64,000 bases of DNA from Chara braunii. Its lineage: Eukaryota > Streptophyta > Charophyceae > Charales > Characeae. The translations under genes were made by a program, and so were the position numbers. Within the stretch, counting starts at the first letter, position 1. Each line of letters starts with the position of its first letter. Under the pieces are notes generated by a model. The model saw nothing but the letters and a program-made list of their open reading frames with translations, was not told the origin of the DNA and did no database searches. Positions 35,717 through 47,651 of this stretch are shown in pieces. Location of the stretch: the NCBI GenBank assembly GCA_003427395.1, contig BFEA01000036.1, positions 661,413 through 725,412 on the forward strand, read 5' to 3'.

Positions 35717-36726
35717 TGTTGTTATGTGCAGTGTGGTTCTTAGGTGCACGTGGGGTNTGTATGGGGGACCAAGGTCGTGAGTGAGGCGAGAGACACACCC
35801 GGTGTTGGAAGTGTGCGGCATTTGGCCACTATCTGCTCGGACTTCGGGATGACTGCTGACAACACCTCCGACAGTACCGTAGGATGGGCTAGATAGGACC
35901 TTCCATCTGTAGTCTGGGAGCTGAGCACCTGACAGGGTTTCGACGTTGATTCCGCATTGATAATGATGCAGCTATGCCAACGTTGTCGAATGCGAGTTTG
36001 CTGCTCTCTTACTTGATGGGATTCGCTATACTATTTTGTCGTTGGTTCGAGGCCAAGACTATCTGGTCTCATATTTATGATGCTGTCTGATTGCTGGAGT
36101 TCGTTGTTGCTCAACTTCCTTTGTGTTTATTATTATTATTTTTGTTATTATTACTATTATTATTATTATTATTACTAAAAATCAGACTTGCTTCGATCCC
36201 AACTTTCATGCATGCGAAACGGTAGCTCGGCGAACTGGCGACATGCGCCCACTCAAAGATATGGCTTCCGGATACAAGTTCCCTTCTAATTGACTATGGC
36301 AACTTAGCGCCCAAACAACCCTCTGTTGCATACGCCGGATCACCCTAGGTGTCCCGCTATGCTACTTGCTATGCACGCAAAGAGAGAGAACAGACAAATC
36401 AGATTGAGCATACAAACAAACTGGGCAGACACGTGGATGAACTGTAACGCAGATACAGTGACCCGGACGCATATACAGCAATGCTCTCGCACGGTGACAG
36501 GTGCGCATACGTAGTAGGACAAGCACACGCACGGTCGGAGTCACATGATCGTTGTGACACGTACACAAGTGACACAGGGGCGACCAGACAAACAAACAGA
36601 CGCGCACGTACAACAACGCACGCTCAGTCGCGCCGCTCAGTCACACTGAGTGACACACACGGGCCTCTGGTGCATGTGGTCTCAGGCGGTACCTGCTGGT
36701 ATGGACCAGGACTGATTGGACTTGAA

Positions 36727-37117
36727 CTACTGACTCTGCTGGGACCGGCTAGAAGGCCGGGGAATTTGGCTTTCGGTCCAGCCGTGGCTATGACTGTGGC
36801 CCTTCAGGACTGAACCACATAGGCAGTCGACATTTGGCTTGATGATGGGAATGAGACTATTTCTGGGTTGCCACTTATGAGCTTCTGCTGCGTTCTAATT
36901 TGGTGGGACTCACACTGCAAATCTGCTGATTGGTCGAGGTCACGACTATCTGGGCTTATGAATGTGATACTGTTTGATTGATGAAGTTCGCTGTTGCTTA
37001 TCTTTTATTTGGGTAATTAGACTCGTTCACACATCTTATGTATGTAAACAGCAGCGCAGCGAACAGACAACATGCGCCCACTCAGATACTCAGAGATAAA
37101 GGTTCCAGGCAAGAATT
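36727..37117. other. ~390-bp module segment present only in the 3' LTR
   Basis: The 5' LTR goes from GGACTTGAA (10829) straight to CACTCTC (10831); the 3' LTR has about 390 bp between these points, with one more degenerate module lacking a TTA tract (the GTAAACAGCAGCGCAGCGAAC landmark near 37050). A deletion in the 5' LTR between module copies is the simplest reading. Confidence 0.7.
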
Positions 37118-38571
37118 CACTCTCAACTGGCCGTAACGATTCAGCATCCACACAAACAACTGTGTACACACACGCTCCCCGCCTGCTATTGCTATGGCAG
37201 CCGTGACTGCCTCCGCTCAGTCACTACGACTGCATCCCTCACCTTTCCTACCTGTCGAGTCCTACGGGCTCGCTGCGGGCCTCCTCGCACATAACATTAA
37301 GACAGCGCCCCTCATGGCTTCCGCAATGAAAAGGATGACAGGTTGGGCGCTGCCTGTGGGGTAGGGGGCTGGCGGCCATGGCTTGGCTGCCTGTGTGCGC
37401 AGAGGGGTAAAGGCTGTTGCATGGGTTATCAAGGGAGAGCGTAGGTAGGAAGAGAGATATACCTGGGTAGGGAAGAGGTCGGTATGGGCGCTGAAGACGT
37501 CACTCGCTAAAAATCTAGAATATTAGGAAGTAAGGGCATTCGGGCGCCGTTCAAAGAGGGAGAACTGCGTCGGGTTAACGCTGATGATTGCCCGATCAGG
37601 CTATAGGCATCGACTTGTGTTTGTTGTCCCAGTTTCAAATGGATGGTTACTCGGTCCATTATGATATCCGCTCTTGCTTTGAAAACTTGGGCTACAGCGT
37701 GATTCTGCGAGATGAATTATGTGCTACGTCCACATGCATATTTTTATTATTACTTTTCTATTATTATTATCATTATTATTATGATATTATTATTATTATT
37801 ACTATTCTGATTGTTACTGTGTAGTCAGACTTACTTTCATTCACGCCTCTCAGGCACATAACTAGTAACAGGCAGACTACATGTGTCGCTCAAAGCTCAG
37901 AGATATGACGTCCGGGTACGGGCCCATTTCCAATTGGCTATGGTGACTCAGTATCCAGACACCTCCTTGCTCATGTAGCTGCAACAGCGCTTCCGCATGG
38001 CTTCCGCATGAATGAATGAAAGGCTGGGTGCAGCCTCTTGAATTATACTTTTGTGATGCGTTGGTCTGACCTGTAACCCTGGCCCATGGTACACACGGTC
38101 CCAGACGGTACTTGCTTGACTGGACTGGACTGGACTGGGTGGACTAGGACTGCTGACTGTACGAGGTGGGCTCCCACCACTTGACCACTTGCCTCTGCCT
38201 AACGTAGGCTGATTCCGGATGGCCACTTCTATCTTGGCCTTTCGGTACTGTAGCAGCTACGACTTGCCTTATTACGTAGGTAGCAGCTACGACCTTGACC
38301 CTTCAGACAATCTACAACCACTGCCTCTGGGCTATCTAAACTCCTACCCGACAGGTCTACAGTTCGAGTCTCTTCTACCCTGCGACCTACGAAATCCTAC
38401 CTACCACTGACCGTCCTACAGGATGTAGGTTCAAAATCTACAGGTTGACACAGTTACTGTACACAGGTAAGGTAGGGAAAATAAGGGAGCAAGTCCTGGG
38501 ATCTGCATTTGCAACTGCAAATTGGTGAATACCGTTTCAAAAATTCATGTTTTAGCACTTATTATTAATTG

Positions 38572-38603
<32 letters not shown>

Positions 38604-40514
38604 GATTATTACTATGGTTATTATTATTATTATTATTGAGCAAATCAGACGCATCTCATCCACACTTTTCATGTGTGTAAACAGCAGCGCGCTAGCATCG
38701 TGTCCGCCCTAAGTGAAGGCGGGCCAGACATATGACCACCCTGAGTAAAGGCTGGTCAGAATACCTGCAATCGGGCTTCTTCCAACAATTTGTAGAGTGG
38801 GTATCCGATGGTCGCAGCACGCCGGTTGGTTGGATTGCGTCGTGGACCCCAGACTCCTGCAAAGAAGCAGTTGAGCCCAGGGCCTCAGTTAATTGTGCCC
38901 TCGGCGCGGGCCAGGACAAGCCAACGCGTCACGCATTGGACGCTCCGAACGCAGCATTATCATTGTAAAGCCAAGCGTACCAAAGGGGAACCGGAAAGGG
39001 TCTGGATATGGACAGTGGCCCTGAGCCAAGGGGCACGACCATACAGCCTGGGCCGCATCTGGGTTGGGCCTGGGCGCAGAGTCTGGGTTTGAAACGCAGG
39101 CTCAAGGCTGGCCGCTCACACACAGCACTGGCATATAGGCAAAAAATGCTAGTGAGCAGGGGTCTTGGCCAATGCGGGCAATGCTGGCACGCTCGGTGAA
39201 TGCAAGCTGCTATGCTGTGCATGGCTGCGCTGCACTAGGATGAGGCAGGCTAGCACTAGGATGTAGGGCGCTGCCTGCACACAAGGGCACTTACGGCCAT
39301 AGCCAGGCCGCATGAGGGTGCAGTGGAGGTGAAGGGCGTTGTGTGAGTCATCAAGGAAGAGTGTGGGTGAATAGAGGATGTACCTTGTAGAAGAGGGACT
39401 CGACAGTGATATTGACGTCTTCACTTGCTGATCGTCAAAATTGTCTGATTGCTCCCCTGTTATAGCTGTGGTAATGGATTGTAGAGTAGAGGAGGCATCG
39501 GGCGCCATTTCGGAGAAAGAACTAAGTTGAGTTATGCTGTTGGTACTGCCCGAATGGGCTTGGGCATTGACTCAAGACTCTACTGTTTCGTTCTCAAATG
39601 GATGTTTACTCAGTTCCCTGTGCTGTCTACTCTGGCTTTGACTACTTGGACTGCAGTATGATGCTGCGATTTGGATTACTGGGCTTCGTCCGCATTCATG
39701 ACCCTTGCATTTTCTTTTTTTTATTTATTATTATTGTTATTATATTATCAAACTCGCTCATCTACACTTTTCATGCATAGAAATGGCAGCACAACAAACC
39801 GGCAATGTACGCCCGCACAATGCTAAGAAATATGGAAACCAGACAAGAATTCACTTTCAATGGCTGCAGCGACACTGCACCCAACATCACACTGTGCAGA
39901 TACACTGGACCATCCTGAACGTCTTGCGCGTGATGCTGTACACTCACACAGCACGCATGCCACTGAACACTCTGGGCATCCGCTGAGCACTGTTGCCTAA
40001 GGCACTGTAGCAGCACTTCCTCATGGCTCCGCAGGAACGAGTGAAGACACAGCCTGTGACGGACGCAGCAATACGCAGAGAAAGACACATACGCACCAAG
40101 AGTGAGACAGTCTGAGAGAGAGAAAATAAAGAAAAGAGGGAAGAGAAAGCGTACCGACTTACGATTGCAGTCCGCACTAGTAGTGACATCATATAGATGG
40201 GACTTCACTATCGCAGTAGGCCTGTTGCGTGAGTGCAAGTATAGGAGGGTAGGCAAGATGTATAAATTGGGCATTGGGCGCCAGACATAGAAGAGCGATC
40301 ATGAATAGTGAGTTGGTATAGGCCTGAGGGCTTGAACATTGGCTCATTACTCTATTAAATTGCTCGGTTTGGATGAAGGTTGAGTACCATGATGTTTGTT
40401 GCTGGTATATTCCTGCTCAGACACCTATGTGATCTCACGACCCGGGTTTGGATATCATTTCGCTCTTATGTTTCTTGTTATTATTATTATTATTATGATT
40501 ATTATTATTATTAC

Positions 40515-40590
<76 letters not shown>

Positions 40591-41389
40591 TGTTATTATT
40601 ATTTATATCACTTGAGATCACATGCTAGGATATGAATCAGAATCGGACAGGGGTGCGAGGCAACAGAGCGAAGGAGGGGCGCCAACAAGTATGATGGCTC
40701 TTGCATCCTTCATCCTCCTTCGCTTTCCCATGCCTACACCCCACACAAGCACACAACCATCTTCAAGTGACATGAGTAGACATAGTATTTTCCGATGGCT
40801 TAATGAGATCAGTATTCATGCACACAGGACTTCCATTCCTCAATTGATCCATGTAATAGGGCGATTGCAGGAGCTCTGTCGGAGTTCAGGCGAAACTCTG
40901 GAAGCAGGGAACGACAAGGTACGTTACTTCAACCCAGATGCTGTCTCATACAGGCAATCATCGTAAAAATAATCATAAGGGTTAGGGATTCGAAATCAAT
41001 AACTCTTCAGGTCTTGGATAGAGAAAAGTTGGCTGAATGTGGAACTGATTGCTTCTGGATACAACAATCTTGTTGTGGGCGCTGATTGGAGGTAAGGATA
41101 CAAACTATCATACCTCTCGTGATCATCTTCTCTATATCCCATTCAAACAGATGATGGGTGCTTTGATTTGAGTTGCCATAATCAACCGTCATAGATCACG
41201 TCGATCATCTTGCTCATTATACATTTGATCCAGCAATAAGTCTCCAAACTAACAACGATTCAGGGCTCGAATGCCATCAAAGGCGATGACTTGAGCTATA
41301 GGTAAGACTTGCCTGGAGGTAAGAATAGCAGGGAAAGNCTGCCTTAACTCCAGATGAGCCTTTCGCTTGGTCAGTGGTAAGTGCAGGGG

Positions 41390-42180
41390 CCCTTGGGCAC
41401 CCGCCTTATTGAGGGATAGCCACTGATAAGAGTAGCAGGGGAATTCTGTCTTATCAGTGACTAGTCTGATATAAGAGTTGTGAGGTTTCAANNNNNNNNN
41501 NNNNNNNNNNNNNNNNNNNNNNNNNNNNNNNNNNNNNNNNNNNNNNNNNNNNNNNNNNNNNNNNNNNNNNNNNNNNNNNNNNNNNNNNNNNNNNNNNNNN
41601 NNNNNNNNNNNNNNNNNNNNNNNNNNNNNNNGATATAAGAGTTGGGAGGTTCCAAGGACACCTGCCTTATCACCGATTAAACCTAACATCTTTCAATGGT
41701 AAGAGTAAGCAAGGATCCTTGGGCACCCGCCTTATTGAGGACTAGCCACTGGTNAGAATAGCAGGGGAATCCTGTCTTTTNAGCGACTAGCCTGACATAA
41801 GAGTTGTGAAGTTTCNAGGACACCTGCCTTATCATTNATCAAACCTNACATTCATTCAGTGGTAAGAGTAGTAAGGATCATTGGGCACCCGTCTTATTGA
41901 GGGCTAGCCAGCGATAAGAGTAGCAAGGGAATCCTGTCTTATNAGTGACTAGTCTGATATAAGAGTAGCGAGGTTTCAANGACACCTGCCTTATCAATAA
42001 ACATCNTAGGGCTTAGTCAGTGATAAGAGTAGTAANGATCCTTGGGTACCCGCCTTATTGAGGGNCNGTCANTGATAAGAGTANCANGGGAATCCTGTCT
42101 TATCAGTGACTAATCCAATANAAGAAGTAGCGAGGTTTCAAGGACACNTGCCTTATCAGTGNCTAGCAATNGGATAAGCC
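41390..42180. repeat. 162-bp satellite array, 3' LTR copy, with 140-N gap
   Basis: Same array as 15130-15870, with N's at the same relative places and the long gap at 41492-41631. Base-for-base agreement, including ambiguous positions, points to shared reads or gap filling from one consensus. Confidence 0.85.
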
Positions 42181-43806
42181 TACCGCNAAAATGTGNTTGG
42201 CACACAGGGGCCAANGCCCACTGAGTTGCCTTTGTCCAACAAAGCTCCAGTAACAANTGGATATATCATANATCCTGAATGGTCTACCATGCCACCGCTA
42301 ACTTTCTCCACCCTTAGCATTGTTCAGTCCCAACTAACTATCTCTGATTCTACTGGAAGGGGATAAGTGGGACCTTACCTCAGAGAGAGACAGTCCATTT
42401 ATCTGATTCCTTCCATGAGATTCTTTTCCACATGATGGATTGGTGATGTGTTCATGTGTGATGGGAGAAGGAAGAGAACTCAGACAAGATAATCCCAAAA
42501 AGGGATAAGAATGAGATAGTGATGGTATGTGAAGAGTTGCCGTGACAGTAAAAGGGGAGTGAATTATTATTCACTACCTGAAGCGGAATGGGCAACAGCC
42601 CAAACAATTAGTTAAGAATAATAGGAGTCAGACAGGAACAAAGAGTCTAGAAGGATCTTTCTAGATCTCAGCTAGGAAGAGAGATGTTAAGATTCTCTTG
42701 GACTGTGTTGTGTCTACAGGTTTCGACACTTCGGAGAACTTACGGAAAATCCGTAAGAGCAGCAATTTTGTTATCACTGGATAACAGGTCGGTAGAACTC
42801 CGACTCAACTTCCACCCATGGCTTGACACTCACACCTAAGACAAGACTTAAGAAGGGAACAGATAAATCTTCCCCTTGTATCTATGCCTAAATTATCCAA
42901 ATCACACTCAGGAGTCTTCAAAATGTGTGGGGCTGGGGTAAAATGGAGTCAGGGTTAGGAAGGAATGTTGTTTTCAAGGGTTTGGGGCGTGAGTGATATG
43001 CTGTGAGTGGGTTAAAGGTTGACACTCGTAGCGCATTCTGTGTCTGCATTTGTATGTGTGTATGTGTTTTTCTGCATTTGCGCAGGTGTTGGACATTTGT
43101 ACTGTCTCCTGAGTTTGGGATCTTCTGAAAATTCGGGTAAAGGGACACGACAATCGTGAAAGTGAGGTCCACCGCTCAGTCAGTTCCCCTGATTTACATA
43201 CATATATCTATATATACTTCTGAATGGGATCGTAGGCTAGTCGGTACTTAGAAAGTCATTTTATTTGGGACTTCTTTTAAGAAGTTCTTTTGAGAAGAAT
43301 GAGAGATTACTAAAGGCTTGACTCTGACATTTTTATAAGGTCAACAAAGGAAACATAGAATTATTGTCATAGTTAGCTAAGCATGGAAGACTATCCGAGA
43401 AGTCGACCTGATTAGATAGTCGGTCCGGAGAGTTAGCACCTCGGGGCTCGACATACGGGTCAGTCTTAAGGCGTTCTACCGCGCGTATGCCTATGCTACG
43501 GCGATCGAGAAAAAGCCCTCGGCTGGCCTACCTCTGCGTTTGCATGTAAAAGCCTTCGTATGTGAGTCAGTAGCTCAGCAGAGATACGCCCACCTAAGGG
43601 ATGGTGACAGCTCCCGCAGGTGGAGGTAATGTTGTACCTCGCGGGATCCCTAACCTGTCGTAGGGAGTCGCGAGAGGTATAGCACGCGCGCACGGTCGGA
43701 GTTGGTATTGCGTAAAGTAACAAAAGGAAACTCCTGCGTGACACGACCGTGAGGTCCGACACCAAAAACTACTCTGCGTATGGGTGTGGGACCGCCGCGC
43801 GCGACT

Positions 43807-44691
43807 GCGTGCTCGCAAGCGCCAAGGCCAAGGCCGCCGCACGCGTTCCCGTCACGCGCCCATGCTGCCCCGCTCTCGGATATATATTATATCAAGATCT
43901 GGGATGCTGCTAGTGCCAGAGTTTGAACATGGGCAGCAAATACTCATGCTCGTGTGTAGCTAGTGTCTTAACACACTGGACAAAGTCACAATCTAAGTTT
44001 AGATTGTGGCACGTTGGTGTTGAAAAAGTGTCACGGCAACTATTTACCCTGCCCCGTCAGCGTGAGGTGAGCAACGAGTGCCAAGGCAACCCCCCCCCCC
44101 CCCCCCCACGGGGCGGGTGTGAGTGCTGCTGCTTGCGCACGTGGCTGGTAGCTGGTGGCTATATGCAGTGCGACGTGGCAGCTTGTTGAGGATCTGGAAG
44201 ACCCCCCTGGCTAGGGGGCTGCACTACAGTGAAATCTGTGGCTGATCAAAATCTCAGCCAACCACAAATTATCAACATCATTTTTTTTTTTGTCGAGGCA
44301 GCAGGCCAGCAACATCTTGAAGGCCAGGATCTGTGGATCTTGGTAGACCTCTGCTCGTGGTCATCCAAGAGCCTGATATCACCCTTCTACCACTAACCTA
44401 CTATCCCCCAATCCTTCTTCACTCATCTTTTTCTTTTTCTCTCCTCTCCTCCCCACTCACCATCTTCTAGTAATCGCATCTACTCCTCCCCACCTTTTCC
44501 ATATCCTTCTCTCCCATTCTACCACCCTCCTCTCCCCCTTCCCTCCCCCAACTACAACCCCATAATCTCCCCCATCTCCCACTTTACTTTTTCTTTCTCT
44601 TCTCACCTATTACTCTCCTGCCTCCCCCTGTCGGGCACCCTGGACCCAAACGGTTCCTCTCCCCTCGACGAGATTCGCACTACCATCTCAC
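43807..44691 (+). other. Second leader segment of the outer chromovirus
   Basis: Resumes with GCGT after the giant element. It contains a 22-bp palindrome CACAATCTAA-GT-TTAGATTGTG (43987-44008), 18 C residues (44090-44107), a T-run (44281-44291), and a C/T-rich stretch before gag (44405-44640). The open frame at 43923-44189 has no motif and is probably chance. Confidence 0.6.
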
Positions 44692-46923
44692 GTGACCCGC
44701 TGGTTACGGGGCGAGCCGACCCACGACGACCCACTCTGCTCTGGCGGTCCCCTCCCTCTCACCGGTGGTCCCATGTCGCCATACCACAACCCATATCTCC
44801 CCCCAACTCCCACCATGTCTACTTCTCATCCTCCACCGCTCACGGAGAGCGCTACAACCGAGGAGATCGTCGCGGCGCTATCCACATCCCAGGTCACCGT
44901 GCAGTCAGCGGCTCATGATCAGACCCATGCGGGCACCATGGACCTTCATGCCGTCCTTGTAGCAATCCAGGCGCAACTTAGTACGCTTGGACTATTGCAA
45001 GCGCAAATCAATGCGCTTGCCCGTGACGTCAACCGCCTCAAGGGCTCTCCCCACCGCTCTCTCCTCCACTCTCACACCCCATCCCGTGTCGGCTCACCGG
45101 CCGGTTCCCCACGACTCCGACGACACGGACGTGGTGGTTCTTCCTCCCCTGTGGCTCAGACCCAGCACTTCCACTCAGCAGTGGTGAGTGTCGTTGCCGC
45201 TCAAACCACCCCGTTTGTTGCGGCACCTCCTTTGGCCCCTTCCGCCCCTACCGTCTCTACTGCTGCCGCAGGTGCTGCGGTCCAAATACCACCATCTGGC
45301 CCAGAAGTTTCATCGACCCACACCGGTGCTGCTTCCCAGCTTCCCGCACCGGTCGTGGCATTACGACTCCGCCCTCTTCTTCCCACCTTCGTTCCCCTAC
45401 CCCCACAGCAGGGTACCACCCAGGCTGAAACTCCTCCTCTCACTGGGAGACCCGCTCCGCCTCCTCCACCTCCTACCCCGCGCACCCAGCGAGTGGCCAC
45501 TTTACAGCTCACCATTGCGCCGACTCGGACGAAGATCCCAACCCTGAGACAGCCTCACCCTTCACAGGCTGCTCACCCTTCTTCTTCCTCCACCACCTCC
45601 TCGACCCCCATCATATCGGCTCGTTTCCCTCAACCGGCTCCTCGGCCTCTCCCCTCTTACCTAGCCATTCCGGGATAGTTGCCCGCAGTCGTTGCCTCCT
45701 CGTCTGGTGGTCCATCCGCCAGCGGCCACAGCCCACAGCCTTCCCCCACCTATGCCCCTGCAGCGGCCCCGACTTACGTCGCTTCAGTGCACTCGCCTCG
45801 ATCTCTCTCCCCTCGCCATCAACACAGTGGATATCCTCTTGTGCGCACCTCAAACAATCCCGAGTATGATGGCACATCCCGTGTCTCTCGCTGGTTGCAG
45901 ATAGCAATGCGCACACTCTCGCTGACGACCACCCGTCAGGAGCAGTGGTGCGATGTGCTCGCAACCAAATTGCGAGGCAGTCCGTCCATTGCGTGGGAGG
46001 ATCAATTATACCCAGCGCCTCTGCGTGGGTGAGGTCCCCACCCTGGCCGACTTCGTAGCCTTCCTTCAGGACCGCTTCGGCGCTCGTCATGACGCCACCG
46101 ACGCCTTAGACCGCGTCACCTAGACCAAATGGTCCAGGTCCTCTGTACCGGCCAACCTGGAGCGTCACATCCGGGTGTTTCAGGACGCTCGCCTTGTTAG
46201 TGACGAGATGTTCCTACCGGAGGTCACACTCACCGACCGGTTCCTCGTCATCCTGCCGACTGACTACCGCGTAGAGCTATGGAGACGATCATTCTCTTCC
46301 GTGGAGCAGGCATACGAGGCTGCGTGTCAATACTAAAGGATGTGCAGTTGCTGCTCCGTCTCCCTATTCTCTTCGCGGCCAGCCGCCACCTCCCAGTTTC
46401 GTGGTACCACCAGAGGTCGCTCCTCTTTTGATGAGCGTTTTCGTCGCCCGGCTCGACCTGGAGCGTCATTCTCTCGGCACTACAGTTCTCTCGAGTATGG
46501 AGAGGACGCCTCAGCCGAGCTCGACCCTACCATTGGGGACGCCCCCGAGGACATCGAGCTTCGGGACGTCATCAAATACCATTTGGATGACGACACTGTC
46601 TCTGTGGCCGAGCGCGTGCAGATGGTCATGTCTGCCATGGGTCGTGCGCACAGTCGGGTTGCACAGGCTGGCGCCCGCACACCCACAGTTCATCAGATAG
46701 ACCTCCCGTAGGGTTTTGTCTCTCCTCGCGGAGCTCTATCCCTTGAGGAGCGTGCCGCCCTTGAGGCCCGGCGTGGCTGCCTTCGTTGCCGCCTGGATGG
46801 ACACACCTCACGGTGTCCATACCACACCGCCCTCAATTGGAACTATGCTGACATCTCTCGCCAGCGTCGATCTCAGTCCCCCCCTGGCCCCGCCGGACCA
46901 GCCCCACCCAGCTAGCCACGATG
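44692..46923 (+). pseudogene. gag: gag of the outer chromovirus
   Basis: The N-terminal half (44692-45678) is Pro/Thr/Ser-rich with a short helical stretch (IQAQLSTLGLLQAQINALARD). After a TAG at 45676 the frame continues with SRVSRWLQIAMRTLSL. Near 46010 it shifts frame into LADFVAFLQDRFGARHDATDAL and ERHIRVFQDARL, typical of retrotransposon gag, then an Arg/Ser-rich stretch and a knuckle-like GCLRCRLDGHTSRC (about 46776-46817). The knuckle has CX2CX4HX3C spacing, one residue short of the usual form. In-frame stops at 46123, 46334 and 46709 also break it. The start at 44692 is the first ATG of the open frame and may not be native. Confidence 0.75.
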
Positions 46924-47651
46924 CAGTGTACCACGTAGTCGGCTTCCCGACCACCGAGTCGCAGTTTGCTCCTTTGGCTACCCCACCAGAGGATCCTCGG
47001 GACACGACAGACGCAGTTCCCTCGGCCCCGTCATCTGTCGAGGTACTGTCTGCCTCACAACAGACCGCCGCATCTAGTGCTTCCCCTCCGAGACTTCCGA
47101 CGCGTCGCGCCATTCGCACAGCCCGTTGTAGTGCTCAGCTGGCGACTCACGATGACGTTGTGTCATCTCTCCTGGACTTTAGCATTCTTCAGGCTCGTCA
47201 GGAGCGACTTATGAGACACGTCAACGTCCTGTGTCGTCTTCTCGCTCTGCTTTCTGACCCTGATCGCATCCTACCCATTATCCTTATTCGCCTAGGGACA
47301 TCCACGAGGGTGTACCGCGCTTTATGGGACTCGGGCTCGCAGAGAGATTTCGTTCACCCTCGAGTGGTTGACGAAGCTCGCCTAGCTACCTCTGGTTTCA
47401 CTCTCCTATCTCCGTTACTCTCAGAGATAACAAGACACAACGCTTCTTTGATCAGACGATCCCCGACCTCCACTTCTCCCTGACCCTCCAGCCACCGGAT
47501 AGTACTCAAGCGCCTCGGCGCTACCATTCCTCCGCATACTTCGACGTGCTGGAGACTAGGTACGCCTTTATCTTTGGCACTCCTTGGTCTCGCCGGTTTC
47601 GTGGCATAGAGGCCGAATGGGCGACCGAGACACTCGTTCTCAAAACGAAGT
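46924..47651 (+). pseudogene. Aspartic protease region of the outer chromovirus
   Basis: RALWDSGSQRDFVHPRVV (about 47315-47370) has the active-site triad as DSG followed by Ser, where DTGA or DSGA is usual. Then, in another frame, RYAFIFGTPWSRRF (about 47558-47602) matches the conserved fold-closing motif and is followed by GIEAEWATETLVL as in chromovirus proteases. The frame change between the two parts inactivates it. Confidence 0.7.

Larger units (their letters stand above)
4504..43806 (+). mobile_element. Giant Ty3/gypsy element with ~13-kb LTRs
   Basis: Two directly repeated blocks of 12,975 and about 13,456 bp flank a 12,872-bp interior. The 5' block begins TGTCG and ends CGACA, perfect 5-bp inverted termini, and is followed after GG by an exact 20-nt tRNA-Asp primer-binding site. 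The interior encodes, in sense, pre-gag proteins, gag, aspartic protease, RT, RNase H and integrase in gypsy order, then an extra gag-like ORF. GCGT flanks both ends. The surrounding chromovirus is interrupted exactly at 4503/43807, so the ends are fixed from outside too. Athila-group elements also use tRNA-Asp, but I cannot assign a clade. All coding regions are broken; mobilisation would need proteins in trans. Confidence 0.85.
30351..43806 (+). repeat. 3' LTR (~13.46 kb) of the giant element
   Basis: Begins TGTCGGACAAAATACCC and ends CGACT where the 5' LTR has CGACA; the chromovirus leader resumes immediately with GCGT. It is about 480 bp longer than the 5' LTR, mainly from a 390-bp segment (36727-37117), a 65-bp N-joined duplication (31744-31874), a longer N-gap (140 versus 65) and longer TTA tracts (40477-40608). 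It contains the same hairpins, module array, satellite and terminal TATA-like site as the 5' LTR. Confidence 0.85.
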
